Shown here: one piece after another, positions 1 to 13,857 of the stretch
Numbering within the stretch: position 1 is the stretch's first letter
Layout of the letters: every line of letters starts with the position of its first letter
DNA from: Protonemura montana
Lineage: Eukaryota > Arthropoda > Insecta > Plecoptera > Nemouridae
Reading direction: 5' to 3'
DNA: 64,000 nt
Assembly (NCBI GenBank): GCA_947568835.1
Contig: OX387604.1
Span: forward strand, 13,545,076-13,609,075
The notes under the pieces: model-generated
Databases searched by the model: none
Told to the model about the DNA's origin: nothing
The model's input: only the letters and a program-made list of their open reading frames with translations
Made by a program: the position numbers and the translations under genes

Positions 1-3000
1 CACGAACTATTTAGAATTTCTTCAGGAATATTTACCTGGTCTTAGCTGTCATGTTATAACGTACTGAAATAATTGGCCTGCATAAACAGATTCGCAGTGA
101 ATGGATGTCACCTTTAGCTGTCTAGAGACGAGTAATGCCTTTCCACCTAACTCTATTATTGCTTCGCTATATTGTTGGCTCACGTCGTCTAGGTTTTAAC
201 GTCAGCGAATGTAATGATCCTCTTGACATACAACCCTTTCCCAAGCAATTGCTAAGTTGACAAACTTTGTCTGAAGGCGACGGAATATTACTGGATATGC
301 CTCCTCGCTCGATCGCAAATCCTTGCGATTAGCTAGCTTCAGCGCTTAGACTTTAATCCACTTCGTTTGCTCATCCACGAAAGTGCATTAATGAGACAGA
401 TTAGAAAATTTGCATCCTTCTCTGAACATGGATATAAAACAAACAGGAGCAGTTATGGAAGATGATGGCCACTTGGTTCGTGATTGATAATCCGGGACGT
501 AGGCATTAAGTTGATACGAAGATCAGACTTGAAATAAGGTGTCTCTAGTGTTTCGTAAAGTTGTTGAAGGTTTTTCGACGCCAACTCTAGCATAGACTTG
601 TCATTTGAATACACCCAAAAGAGGGGACGTTGGGATTCGAGAGGGTGACACTTTGCACAATAACGGATTTCACACCCCCAACTCGCTGACTACGTTCTAC
701 CAAAGGTTCCACCACCCACTGCACCCAGGCATTTCTCTAGTTACTTTTGTGTGCTCGTGCTTCGTAATCTATTACTCGAGGATCTGGTCAACAGAGGACG
801 TTTCCTTTATTCTCCCATTCAGAAAGACTTTGCTAATTGCTAGTTGTCAAAAGAGCGATGGTTTTGATTGTTTGGAAACTTAACACTGCTGTAATGGTGG
901 CACGAACAAAAGCTAGTTTCAAGAAACGAACAAGAGAATTCTCAAATTTATGGAGGCGCCTTCTTTTTTTGGCACCTCCACGCAAAGCTCACAATGAATT
1001 TTGCCAGAAATATCCTGCTCCTGTAGCACGTTTTATTCGTCCCGAGAAAAAGAACTTTCGGAGCAACGCACATAAAAATTGTGAAACACGGAACATGAAT
1101 GCATCTAAACTGTTCAACAAGAGTGGATAAAGATAACAGGAAAGGAACTTGAAATCTTTCAGATCATTCTCCGCGTTATTGTTGGTTCTTCGGTGTCCAT
1201 ATCCCATATCATTTCTCCCATCCCATCGCGCCGGATCCTTGGAGCCCGCATATACTGTCTTCAAGTTGAACGCGTTTAATCTCACCATGTGTTTTATTGA
1301 CGTCGCTTTCTTTGACAAGAGCGCTCGTCTTTCTCCCGTCTTGTATTATAGACGCCCGCCACGACGCTGTCGTCCTGGCGCCCTGCCACCCTGGCGCCCT
1401 AGCGCCCTACGACTTCCGCCGACAGCCCAGTAACCGGCGACGCCAACATCCCTCCCGACTCGGAATGGGTCATTGCTGTTTTCAGCAACGCTGCATTTCT
1501 TCAAATATTTGTTGATAAAATGGCATGTTGCCCTGGCCCTGCTCTGCTTTCCCGTCCAAATGCTCTGTGCATACTAATAGCGCTGTGCGTGCACCGACTA
1601 CGGGTAACGCTCTAATGCAGATCGTAGATCAGTTTCATTGCTGGAATGGCTGCAGTATCTCTTCTTCGAGAGCTGTTGCTGTGAATTATTTGCTTTGGTG
1701 TATCCGTGAACTCTCAGCTATCACATGGGACTGAGTAAATGTTTAATTAAGGAATGAAATCATTTTCTTTTCCATGTTTCTGTAGATATATGCTCAAGGT
1801 CGCAATTCACGGTCGCACTCGGCAGTTCATGGTCATTTATTTTTGAAAACGGCAAATGAATGATGATTGAACAATTTTCGCGCGTTTCCTCCTTGGAAAT
1901 ATTTGTCAAATCAACTCGTTCAGTGAGCTGTAAAGCATCTAGCCTGTAGGTATGTACCATAGATTAGGTTCGTTTTTCATTGAACTTCCGACTTGGTAAC
2001 CTCTGAGCAAACCGCACTGCACTTGCGATGTTAATCACTGAGCTAAGAAATGTAATTTCTGATATTAGACTGCGAGTATTTGGTTTTGCAAGGTTTACAC
2101 CGAGCCATTAACCACAACACGTGTAGTGATTCCAATTAAGATCTTACGCACTAGCATAATGAAACCGAGTTAGTTGCTTTGGCGTGTACTGTTAAACGAG
2201 CGCCGTAAATTCATTAAACTGTTAGAATACATAGGAGGTTGCTAATAAGTAATTATAAATCTTGAGATGAATAAGTAAAGTCAATTGCCGTCTTCTTAAC
2301 CACCTTGTTGCTTGTTCCTTCGGGTCGCTAGAATTAAAATACACGCGGTCAAATTGTGTTATGTACACGTGTAAGGAGATCGCGACGGGACAGTGTCAGA
2401 GGGGTTGGGGAAGGCAGAGGGACGTGGGGACATTTAGGGGACTCGCGGAAGTATTCCCCACCCTTAGACTTCCATTATTGACACGCTCAATTGGCTGGGC
2501 TGAAGATGACGTGACGCGAATTGCTGGTTGCCAAGGTTCGCAGGGAATGTCATTTGAACTTCGTTTAACTCTAGATACAATCACCGTGCCACGCGGGTGG
2601 TCTTACAGTCAACTTCTTTGAGGGTGCAATTGTAACATTACAAATAATACACTTGCAACTTGTAGAACATTCTCTCCGATTCCCCCTTGCCACTGACGCT
2701 ACCCCGTGTGTCTTCGTAACCGCCCAATAAACTTGCTTTACTTCGAAACGCGTTAGTAGTTGTGTGGAGGGTAAGGGGGAGGGGGCGCAACAGTGTTCAT
2801 TCCACTAGCTGCGTGTCAAAGCTGTGCCGCGCTCTCGAAGTGGCCTTGACTGTTTTATTTTTTGTCTCGCATCCTTGCAAAGAAATATTTCTATTCAGTT
2901 TTCCGTTTTCTTATTCTTTCCTCATATTGCGAATAACGTTTGCGAAACTGTCTGGAAAACTCTAAAACAAGTTTCCTAGAACTTTAAATCTGTATTTTCG

Positions 3001-3120
3001 TTGTTTTGATCTTTGCTCTTTTTCACATTTATTTTAGTTTGTATATTGTGGTGCCCCGTGCTGATAAACGGTGTTTCTCCTTCGCATGAAAGGCATACAT
3101 TGTTATCTTCTATATTTCAG
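1..3120. other. No recognised gene; presumed RYK intron
   Basis: No recognisable coding exon was found on either strand. The longest open frames (92-109 codons) have no familiar motifs and no convincing splice sites. A GC-rich patch at about 1350-1440 holds three copies of a GGCGCCCT-like octamer. RYK exons beyond the second could lie here but were not recognised. Confidence 0.5.
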
Positions 3121-3229
3121 CTGCAGCATGCTACGAGTCCATACGTCTTATTTCGTGGTAAGGTCGCCTCCCTTGGTGACGATTCTGGATGATGTAGTGC
3201 CTCAGGCTTCTAACATGACGTGCATGAAG
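3121..3229 (+). other. Candidate plus-strand internal exon, unrecognised
   Basis: A pyrimidine-rich acceptor (TTCTATATTTCAG) is followed by an open 109-bp segment ending exactly at ATGAAG|GTAAGTG, a near-consensus donor. One frame is open across it, with peptide motifs LRVHTSYFVV and LVTILDDVVPQ. It ends in phase 0. It lies in presumed RYK intron on the opposite strand. The peptide was not recognised, and it may be a chance arrangement. Confidence 0.22.
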
Positions 3230-3870
3230 GTAAGTGTATTCCCAATCGTGTGATTTAATAACGGGATCATTTTTGTATCCATTATCCTCGGCTACGCTGA
3301 GAATGGAAAGCTGTGGTCTTCATTGTCATTAGCAAAGAGTTCCGATAGCAAGACATAAAAGGACCCGTAAGGCGTTCAGGGGAATTGTCAAGTCGACCCA
3401 GCAGATTATAATAACAGCTCATGGAGTCTCAGGCAGGCGAAGCGAGGCAACGATGTTCATTAAGAAATTAAGATGAATTACCATTTTGGTAAAATATTCC
3501 ACGCCATTTTGAATACAGAATGAGTAAGAATAAGGAATAGATCGATCATCGTTGCAAAAAAAAACAGTTCCGTCAGAATAGGGTCTGTTCTTGTGATACA
3601 CTTTATGGAAACTAACATTGACAGTTCGTACAAATGAGTTTCTAAGCGTTAACATCACATTTTTTACCATATCGCAATTAATCAACATTTTTCGAGAGGA
3701 CTTCCCTTGTATTCTAAGTATTCTAATAATCCTATATTTTAGCAATATTTCTCAGCTTAAAGTCTCGGTGCGTTAGCTCTTTACTAGATTCGTCGCCAGC
3801 CTTGCATATCTGGTGGCGTTTTGCACGCATTCTCACAGAACTATGCCCTAAAAGCCATCCCTTTCCTCTT

Positions 3871-3887
3871 CCCCCCCCCCCCCCCCC
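3871..3887. repeat. Poly-C tract (17 bp)
   Basis: An uninterrupted run of 17 C. A second C-rich stretch follows at 4176-4233. Confidence 0.95.
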
Positions 3888-4482
3888 TAAACCACGTACA
3901 TTGATTGATAACCAAGATTAACATATATCTTATTTTTATAAAAACGGTGGTTGGCTTTCGCTAACCGCTACCCCACAGTTCTGGCACCGCTCTATAAAAT
4001 ATGTGACACGCTAGTTAAATGAAAATTGAAAAGTGTTCACAATGTACAATACGTTGCCATAGCAACGGAAATTCTTTTAGCGTATTCTAAGAATTTTGAA
4101 TGTTTCCTTCTTCCCCTATATGGTTCTCCCTATACATTGCCGTGATCCCTTTTTCCAGCCCCTGTCACTCCTATGTCTCCAGCCCGGGGTCCCGGGTCCC
4201 CTCCCTGCATGCCCCCCTCCCCCCCCCCAGCCCAACGTTCTGACTCCTGAGACTATAAGTATAATGCCACCTTACTTTCGCATGGGCTGCAAAAAGCAAT
4301 TAGATACAAGACGATTTCGACATGCTGTCTAGTAGCATGTTTCCACAGGGTAAACTCTTATTTAACATGTAATAGGTGGTAGGCCTAGAAGACTTATCAA
4401 CTGATATTAAAAGAAACTGTCTTCTTTGAAAAGACACGCAGCATACAATTTTGGAGACAGACAAACGAGATGGAAAGCAGAA

Positions 4483-4782
4483 GAGAGAGAGAGAGAGAGT
4501 TGAGTTGAGTTAAGTTGAGTTGAGTTGAGTTGAGTTTAATGATCAGTACATTTTTTTACAACACAAAACGGTTACAATATGGTTTCACCATGTGAATTAT
4601 ACAGTGTTATGGTTTACATCAAATCAAATCAACAATTTTCTTTTTTTACTTAATTTTATAAGAAATACGGTTCAAATACAAATACAAAAATAGTTTACAC
4701 TGTGATTATTTCTGACACAACACAAATGGTTAGAATTTGATTTCACCTTTGTGAATTATATAGTGTTATGGTTTACATCAAA

Positions 4783-4845
<63 letters not shown>
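4483..4845. repeat. Composite (GA)n / (TTGAG)n block with an internal direct duplication
   Basis: From left to right: a short (GA)n tract near 4483-4499, a TTGAG pentamer array (about 4500-4537), and two roughly 65-bp related segments (about 4559-4625 and 4716-4783). Both segments end in GTTATGGTTTACATCAAA. They are followed by about 31 GA units (4783-4845). Two diverged copies bracketing an AT-rich spacer and ending in simple repeats resemble the 3' ends of a retroposon family. No coding capacity is seen. Confidence 0.6.
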
Positions 4846-4847
<2 letters not shown>

Positions 4848-7714
4848 GGTGTGGAAATATTTAAATAGGAGGGAATCCCCATGGAAATGCAGGTTCCGAT
4901 TGTGCCTGGCATGGGGCGTTGGTGGCAGCACGAATTGATTTCTAAAAGCGTTTTCTTAGAAGATACTTTGCCGCTTTGGTCTACCAGGATAATTAAAAAT
5001 CCCCGGTGTACCCTGTGAAATATCCATATGCTCACTCTGGGGCTTCTCAACGTTTCGTTACCCGGAGCTCCCTCAGCATCTACTGCCTTTTCATATTTTC
5101 GCAGTTACGCAAACAAGTAGTATATGAAGGGGGGTTAAAAATATGCCGGGATTTCACGATATTTTCACCCCTGCAGTGCCACGTTGGTGGTAGGCTGGCA
5201 ATTAGGCAAAGGTTTTCGCAGGAAATGAAGCCGAACTACATAATTATAAAGATAACTAGGGGTGCATCATTAATCTTGATCTTAATAGTTGTTTATCACG
5301 CTTGAAAACTTATGTCTTTAATTTTGGAGTCAGTCGAGTAAATTTAAATAAGCATCCAAATGGTTTGAATAAATTCTCCCTCTCAACGGTGTTTTCCTTT
5401 CCATGTTATTTATAGTTGTATGTTGTAGTTTCACAAAGGATTTTAATGAAAAAAGTCTTTCTATGTAGTGTGTATTTGCGACTTACTGCACCTATAGTTT
5501 ACGTCGGATTGATTACAAATTGCAAACGTCCTTTCCTCCTCCACCCTTCTCCACCAACTGCCCCTTCCGAGTCGCACCTTGTCTACGTAATCAAGCCCAA
5601 ATCCCGGCAGCGCCACCAAGACCAAATCAATTCCGACGGCAGCAGGTAATTCCAATTAGTTCTTTGCCATGCTCGATTTCTATTACAAAAACATTCAATT
5701 AGCACTGGAATTAGCAAAGTGCCAGCTGGTAAATCGGAATCACATCTGCAATCACACACCTATATTTGGACATTATTTGTGAGTTAATCTCAAAATTGGA
5801 AAGCTTATTAGTCGAAGACTCATGGCCTAAAATTTGTGAAACCGAAATCTAATTTTGCGCGTTAAGTCACTTTTGTATGTCCATAAGTTTTACGCGTGGC
5901 AAAACTGCGACGGACCAATTGTTACCTTCCCTGCTTTTACAAGTAACTCATGACTTCAATTAAATCACACCTACTATGTTATTTCATGAAAACTGATACC
6001 AAGATCTACCCACTGGAAATTTTAATTACACAAGTAGCTTACAGAGAGGTATAGTGAATGTCACAAGTCAGTAAGGGTTCTGGATGTTCCGCTCTTGTAC
6101 AGATTCCTTTGCTTGACCACAGCCTCTATTTTGTCTCCCCCATCCCCTCACTCCTTCACGCCTGCGACTTACCCGGCCGATATACACCCTGCTCTTACGA
6201 TTCCTGACACGAGCAACCATCGATTACAAATCGTTTTATGTGGACATGCTGCAGTGCTTAGGCCCGTTTATTGTTTATATAGTGCTCGATGTTCATTCAT
6301 CTTACGTGGGTATGTAGGACACATTGGAAATTATATAGATCCTGGAAAACCAGGGAAAGCGGCGCAGACTTGCAGACGTGATCTAATTTTTCACTAAAGC
6401 GTTAATTGGTAATTTTTTTATACAGAGCATGGTTCGTCTTATAGACGGTTTAATTACAATTTCCTGAACTTAACAAATTTCGCTTCAAAGGTCGATTTAA
6501 GTGGAAGAACATCACACAGTGCTTAATGCCATTATAGTTGATATTGAAGAGTAAAGTAGGTGAAGAGTGAAGTTACGAGGATATTTTAATTTGTCTCGCA
6601 TGTTTTGTTTGATCAGTTAATCATAAAGCTTGTTAAATGGCATATAGCTGAAATAAATGTAGCCAAGTTTTCATCTATATTGCCGATAGCGATAAGTTTC
6701 CAGTTTAAGGTTATGTAGTCAAGCATTATTAGGTTAAAAAAGGGGCAAATCTTTATTACCGCAACAGCTAAACAGAAATATTTTAGACATACCGACCCGT
6801 ATCCCTTCGGGGCATAATCGAGCACGGTTACTAAAGGCCCAGGCTGAGAAAGCTAAGTCAAAAGTTTACTCGAAATTGGTCGCTAGGTTAATACCAGTGT
6901 CTGCCCGAGAGCTCAATTTATTCGCGGTCTTGGGCGAACGAAGACGAAGTTGTTGCTTCAAGGAAACTGCAAAACATTTAACAATACAAAGTTCCTGCCT
7001 TGCCATCAAGTATTATAAGCGTCGGCGTTACTCAGCTTAAAACGTTTACACAATAGTGATTCCTTCGTAAATATTTTAGAAAATATCATATACTTTCAAG
7101 TGAATTGTGAGTAAAAATGAAAACGATGGCATCTCTTAAGAGAAGAGGAAATAGAAACGAAAACTGAATACTGTGAGTTTCTTAAATTTTTGTCTTGCAG
7201 TTCATATAAAGTATAAACGTGGGTATTCGCTTCTCAAACCAGAAAAATACAGCAATTCTCCTGGCATTACATTCTTCACCTTTGTAGAATTCGTAGTAAA
7301 GATCATGAAGGTGTTCTCTTTTCATCGAAGCGTTTTCTTTACATCTCGGCTTCCTCGCGAATCTATAATCCAGGTTTTAGGTGAATCTATTTCAGATCTA
7401 TATTTTGGCCAGTATATTGGATTCTGTGCCTCACCACGCCTTTCCAGTGCCACGATACTTCCGTTTCCGACCCATCGTTTGATATACGAGCAATTTCGTG
7501 TCCTTACCTTTAAGGCGAGATCGAACGGGTGTGTGGGGGAAGGAGAAGAGGGTGGTTAAGAGTGGGCGGGTGGGCCTGCGTGCATGTGTGCTGTGTCAAA
7601 TATGTGCGGTCTTCAAGCCAAGACGGGAGATGTGTAGTAATCTAACAACAGTCAATCGAACCCACGGAAAGGTTTACGGCCTTCGATTGCCGAAGATCAG
7701 AGCGCCCCACGAAG

Positions 7715-7730
7715 TTTCTTGTACAAGAAA
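7715..7730. repeat. Perfect 16-bp palindrome
   Basis: TTTCTTGTACAAGAAA reads identically on both strands. It sits in a locally GC-richer stretch (7560-7760). Confidence 0.8.
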
Positions 7731-8922
7731 GGAAACTTGCACAAAGATGATTGGTTCCTTTATTCAGTGATTTACCAAATAACTTCTAGTGTTCGAGAAT
7801 TTATTGCTGATCCAGCTCAATGAGAATGCAAGAAAAATTGCTGTGAAATGGAAACACGAACAAAAATTCATTTCTTTGTAATCTTGTTCGTATGTGCTTC
7901 TGGCGAGTTTCCGCTTGAGGGAAAAAGGGCCAAGACCCGTGCGTGCTTTTTGGTTGCTTTTGGCGGCAGAGCCAGGCTATGTTACGAGGCTACCATGTTA
8001 CCTTTGGTGCTACCTTCACAAAATTGGTAAGAAACTGCTGTGGCTAACTAATGAATAAAGAGCCAGGAGTTAAGGGAGTATAGAGTATAAGGAGTTCTTG
8101 GGGACGGCGAATAGAATGGACGGTTATACAACATGAATATCGTATCATGTTTGCACATCTTTTGTGCAGAATACGTGTGGTTACTAGCAATGGCGACTAT
8201 TTAAAAAATGAGCCAGAATCAAAATAAGTTTGCTACCCGAAGCGTTCACTGAGCGATGATTCGCTTAAAAGCGTCAGCGACTGTTTGAACAGCGATAATT
8301 GCCAAGGAACTGGCGATCCCCTTACACTTTATTCTTGACTCCTTCCAATTTCTTGTTACGATCAATCAAATCTTACCAAAAAGAGACCTCCCTTTGTTTA
8401 TTTTTTCAATCTAAACGGAAAATCATGCAAAATTGAAGATACAGGCCGGAACAGTTTTAAAAGCAATTTGAAGAATGGAGCTGCACTTATTTGTCTTTGG
8501 CTTTAACTCGTTAAAAGTTAGGAGCTATTTTATGAGCTATAACTGTACGGGATTACCCACCCAAAACTTTTTTTTCTCTTCGTCGACAAATCGTAGAAAA
8601 TAAAAAATACCCTCATCATTATGGATTAAATCAACATCCATGCCTATAAACTATCAAAAAAGAAAAAAAAAACTATTCTAACCTACAGTCTAATTGATTT
8701 TTTAAATATTACCGGCTATTTTCTGGCTTCTCTAAATATTTGGGGACATTCAATCTGTGCACAACAACAGAATATTTAAATATTGGTAATTCACGCGGAA
8801 TGCGCTATTTTATAACAATATTTATTCAGCAGGATTCGTTCCGGTTTACTCCCCAATGCAGCGTCCCACCGCACAAAAAGCAAATAGAATAATAATGTGT
8901 CTAGCAATTTATTTAAATACGT

Positions 8923-8967
8923 GAGATACGAGAGATACGAGAGATACGGGAGATACAGGAGATACGA
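8923..8967. repeat. 9-bp minisatellite, five GAGATACGA units
   Basis: Five tandem 9-bp units based on GAGATACGA, the third and fourth each differing by one or two bases. Confidence 0.9.
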
Positions 8968-11549
8968 GTAGCTAGAACATAGGGGATCGTTTTTTACTTC
9001 GTCAGAGTTGATGTACTCCGTTCTACAGTACATTATTAAGGGTTGATAATATGGAGATATCCCTATGACTTATTGATGAATGTTGACTTAGAGGGTCTGA
9101 AAAGTCATTTCCCACTTTACAATTGAGAATATTTTACGAGAATCAATACTGTATGTCCGTATCCTTCTCTCTTTATCAGCAAACGCCAACGGCAATCAGG
9201 CCTTCTCATCCCCACTTCATTTTTGTAAATTGCGCTCTTAGTTGAGAGTTCAAATAACCGTATACATTGCAATTGCGTAAGTTCTTGTACAGAAGCAGTA
9301 TGCGTGAAAATTGTAAGCTGCAGCATGAGTCATATATATTTATGCATCTTTTAGTAATCATCCACATTTGGCGACAGGCTCTTCAGCGTCTTGTACATAT
9401 TTAACGAATAATTAGTATTACTAAACTAAATTTAATGCAGCTAACCAGTGAAGCTCAACTGTCAACTTAGAGTCAGAGATATAAACTCACTGAGCTTAGG
9501 AAAAGACATCGATTTTCCTCGCTTTTCTTCTCATAACAGCTTGTCTATATTCTCCACCCACCTAATTATGTTTCCGGGCCGTCTCAGAGCAAGTATAGCT
9601 TTTTGTCTCGTTGACTGCTCTATTTAATGATCCATAATGCAAATCTGTCTTTGCTATTTTCTCTTTGATTACTAAAGAATAAAACTCGTGTGCTTGGTGC
9701 GGAAGCAACCCGTATATTTGTTAGCCTCCAAGCTATTATCGTGTTAAAACGCAATTTCCAGCTCCCACCACAGCAAACTTTATTACCTCCTGCTAGGTGT
9801 ACTATAGTTTACCTTAATTGAACACAAACTTGGTTATTTGCCAGCCACAAATCCAGATTAATTCTTATCGAGAATCAGTAACTGCAGTGCACGCGGCAGG
9901 TGTGCCAAGTAGTGATTCAAAATAGCATTGCTTAGTGCTACCCTGACGATAGAGCCATACCGTAAATGCCTAGACACGGAATTTAGTAACCATAGATATA
10001 AAAAAATTCTGGAATAGGTATATATTAAAAAAAAAAGAAAGTAGAATTAACAAGTGAAATTTTTTTTGGTTAGTGGGGACAAAACATACAAGTGTGATAC
10101 AAGCTTATAACGGAGATGAAATTTTGCTCATATAAAGCGTCATTCGTGAAGCCTGTTGATGATACATTTAAAGCTTAGTTAATTTGGCTTACATAATTAT
10201 GAATTGGGAACAGGCTGATGAAGCGGTGGTTATGGGAGTATAATAATGGAATGTAACAGCACACTCTGTTCAAGTAGTGAAACAGTTTTCAATTTCTCCC
10301 TACACCAGAAATGTTTCAGCTAGGAATTTAATTATTTCTCGTTGTGGATGCCAAAGATTCTAGACTTATAATAACATGCTTAAGGAATAAGGACTGTAGC
10401 CATGGCTAAATCTTTCTACAAATACTTAATAAACTAGTTAATAATTGAGTGTTGTCAACACCAGAGATGGGATAAAAAGGTGATTTTCAATAAATGACGA
10501 GACCTTATTTTGTAATAGTAAAAAATAATGCAATCATGGAAAATACCAGGGCTATTTGAAGACGTGGAACTGTAGCTAGCCAATGAGATTGTGGGTGTGC
10601 TTGCTCGGAAGTGGCTTTCAATGTAACAACTACATACAGCAACTCTATCCGTACGTACTCCATGTTTCAACCTATAATGAAACGTAATACTCATAGCATT
10701 AATTTACTATTAATGAAGGCATCAACGTTTGTCATTTAATTCTTGCCTAGTTACACGGGATTGCATGTTACGCTGAGCGTAAATAGACCAATTAGATTCA
10801 GTACACTGATCAAAAGGTGTATGTGAGTATACTAGTGTTTGTAGAAGTGTGCAAGGGACGTGTCACTATGATAATAATTTGAAGATTCACCACTACATCT
10901 AAGTGCACAAAGACAGCGGAGATGTAGCCAGTTGAAACGATTGCTTTGAGATTGAGATGTCTTAGGGTAGTTGCTGTTGGTAACGAACGCCGCCATTTAT
11001 AGTATATTACTTTAAATAAGTTCTCCTGTGACATGAACGTGTTGCTTCACGTAAAAATATTATACGAAAAAAGTTATAGCCCCAGCTTTTCAGTTATTCG
11101 TTAAGATGCATAACAGTCCGTTAAATTACCAGTCCGTTAATTTCTTTTCTTGGCAACAGCCAATCAGAAGATTTTTTTATTTGTTAACGGTAGGTTAATT
11201 ATTTAACAAGCCACAGAAAAACCGGCACTTGGTCAATTTAAATTATAAGAAGTAAAGAATCACATCGATTCACAGCAAATTATGGTTAGAATTACCAATC
11301 GAGCATTCGATTCTTTTCCCGACAAACGCGTAATATAAATTTTATTTTGTGTGTGCTCATGAGTTCAAATCAGTTTGTCTATGCGTTTCGTGACGCGGTA
11401 CATACAGCATATCCAGAGTATGTATACTTTAAGTTGGTTATGGGTGAAGCTAGGGTGTTTGACGGCAAAGCCCAAGCCATGTTGTGAATGATGGCACCAC
11501 ATAACCCTACCATGATCCATCTTCCACAGCTACAGTTCTCCCTGCGTCC

Positions 11550-11589
11550 CCGACACCGACGCCGAAGCCACCGACGCCACCGACGCCAC
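11550..11589. repeat. GC-rich (ACGCCG/ACGCCA)n hexamer island
   Basis: A tandem array of ACGCCN hexamers standing out from the AT-rich surroundings. On the plus strand one frame reads as Pro-Thr repeats. Related islands occur near 17.05, 22.15, 26.67 and 38.58 kb. Confidence 0.6.
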
Positions 11590-12009
11590 AAGGGCTTCGT
11601 TACTATGTACGTTATTAGCTCAAACATAATGGATAACCAACAGCAAAAGTTGTAACACTTTCCGTTTTCATACCGAACGTATAACGTTATTAACGTAATT
11701 CTAGGTAAGCTTCTATAAGCTCAGGTGTTTGGAAATGCATATCACATAGAGTGATGAATGAGTATTTAATCCATATGTCAGCTTAATATTAATCCCACTA
11801 TTAATAACCAAATGTAATTTAAACCGAGGGAATAGGGTTTTAAAATACCATAGAGGGGGTGATATTGAAATATTTTTTTTTTTAAATGATTCACTAACAT
11901 TCCTCCCTTGTGTGCATAATATTGAAATTATATGGATACATTAGAAATATCGTCACATTCACGGGTTGTTTTCAAACGCATGGGTCTATCTATCCTTCCG
12001 TCTCCGCAG

Positions 12010-12051
12010 TTTTACGTCGAGGAAAATTATATGTATTACAGCATTCAAGGG
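12010..12051 (+). other. Candidate plus-strand micro-exon, unrecognised
   Basis: A strong pyrimidine tract and acceptor (CTTCCGTCTCCGCAG) precede 42 bp ending at CAAGGG|GTATGT. The in-phase reading is FYVEENYMYYSIQG (14 codons, phase 0 at both ends). It lies antisense in the RYK intron. Function is unknown, and chance cannot be excluded. Confidence 0.2.
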
Positions 12052-13729
12052 GTATGTTTCGAGTCCACACCTACCCAATTACACCATTTTAATTCGCACT
12101 CTCCTTCTACGACAAGTCGTCTATAATCAATCACATTTCCGTAAATTTCCGTGTTCCAAACGAGCTCTTTAATTTGCCGTGTGATTTGCTGTGAAGTGTA
12201 TGGAAATGGTAGGTACCCAGGATCAGCCCATTTCAAAACTCGGAAACCCTGTAGCGCTAAAACCCGGTAGAGCTATGAGCTCAAATCATGTGCCAGCTGT
12301 TTACCTTACAAGATCGGAAATCCTTTACATTATTTGCCAGAGCAGAGTGCTGTGTTCATGTCCAGAGAACGTATTTGTTTAATCACAGACTAGAGATAGA
12401 ACCAATGTAGATTTTCCAAAGAACGGGTGTGGCTGATGCTGTAGCTGATGAGCCTACTAATTAAGTAGAAAAGTGAGAGATCTTTATGGAGGCAGTCTGT
12501 AGAGAAGTGTTATTTGATTAGAAGCGAGCCAATTTATTTCACATCTTTATAACAATTTGCAGACACGCTGATATAAAAGGTTGTGCGTGATTTTAATTGC
12601 CTATTTATCACAGGATCATTAATAAAAAAGTGAAAATGTTTTTAAGTTTAAAACGCGAGGCCCATTTTCAGGACTAAATTAATACACTCGCTATACATGC
12701 GCGTTTATTTTGTGCTGTTTTGAAAAACTTTACACAATCGTTCACAATAAATATTAGTTACCAACAACCAAACGTGATGAGTTATTTGATAATTATTGAT
12801 ATGCAAATCTGAATGCGGTTTGTGGTGAAACAGCTGAAAATGAAAGGGTTGTTGATCGTCAGGGGGGAGGTAAAGGGAGGGGGACAATCCACATGGCATC
12901 ATGGTGTATGAAGTGCGCTAGCTTTTGGTCAGTTTTGGTGGAAATAATTAGTTCGAAATAATACGATTTAATTGTTTCATCTCTCGGAATAACATCCATG
13001 GAATGTTTTGTAAATATATCAGCTTGTGGTAAGCTAAAACGGTTCCCTCATCATGTGTAAGCAAAACTGGGCTCATCACCAATCCGAGTTGTCTACCAAC
13101 AAACAATGAAGTTGCTGAATCATGCCAGGGCGAGACATTGCCCATGAGTAGATTGATAGTAATATCATAAAGTAAAGATATAACTCTCAAACTACACAAT
13201 CAAAATTAGATGCAAAAAGTAAAAATATGAATAAAAAGGCAACATGAATGGAACATTTTCACTTTCCTGAAAAGCAAGTGACATAAAAGTATACCCGAAC
13301 GAAAAATACTTGCCTGTTCTGGCAAATTATTTTTGATAACTTATGTATGATTAAATAACTGTAATGTGCAATTAATGGAATAGTTTCATTTCACTGAGAA
13401 GTTTCGTAAAATATTAACAACCAGTAATTGGTTTCTATGAAAAGGAGTTGGAGGTGATAACAACATGATGTTTTACATGAACCGTTTCATTACACGCATA
13501 CCGGTAACTAAATACAAAATACTTCAAATGAAAAAGAAAACTTAAATAAAAACTGTAAATCATCAATATGATACAATATTGTTTTCTGTGTTATTTGAGG
13601 TACGTTTCGTATACTAGCTAGAGAAAAACTCGAAATGTGTGGAATACAGGAACTAGTCTTCAGCACCCGTTGCCAGAGCACACATGAAAGTAGTACACAG
13701 ATTGGTTTCGAAATAAGAGAATTACTTAC
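12052..13729. other. No recognised gene; presumed RYK intron 2
   Basis: AT-rich sequence with no WIF-like or kinase-like exon detected on the minus strand and no repeat family recognised. Confidence 0.45.
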
Positions 13730-13857
13730 CGGGTTTCTCGCCAGTGTCTGCCATGAGAAAACAAGGTCGGTCACATTGGCCGGAACCAATACCACAAAGT
13801 TCATTGCGTAAGTGTTCACGACACCATCCCTCACGTAGAATAGCTCAGCAGACAGAC
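13730..13857 (-). CDS. RYK: RYK exon 2: WIF-domain exon
   Basis: The acceptor is ...GTTTAAG|GTCTGTC and the donor is AACCCG|GTAAGT. The 42 codons hold the WIF signatures YVRDGVVNTYAMNF, VPANVTDLVFSWQ and a terminal Leu-Ala-Arg-Asn-Pro. The N-glycosylation sequon Asn-Val-Thr is present. The next exon should open in phase 0, usually with a Pro-Tyr motif; none was found between 1 and 13729. Confidence 0.85.

Larger units (their letters stand above)
4846..12009. other. No recognised gene; AT-rich presumed intron
   Basis: No exon with recognisable protein similarity. The open frame at 7173-7559 (128 codons from a TTG) has no known motif. A proline-rich open segment at about 5520-5647 ends at CAGCAG|GTAATT but has no convincing acceptor. 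A 9-bp minisatellite and a GC-hexamer island are listed separately. Confidence 0.45.

Noticed and set aside
4778..5050. Minus-strand frame ending in Ser-Leu repeats
   Set aside because: The Ser-Leu run is translation of the (GA)n microsatellite; the remainder has no support.
5520..5647. Proline-rich plus-strand exon ending at CAGCAG|GTAATT
   Set aside because: The donor is acceptable, but no clear acceptor or conserved motif exists and several frames are open in this pyrimidine-rich stretch.
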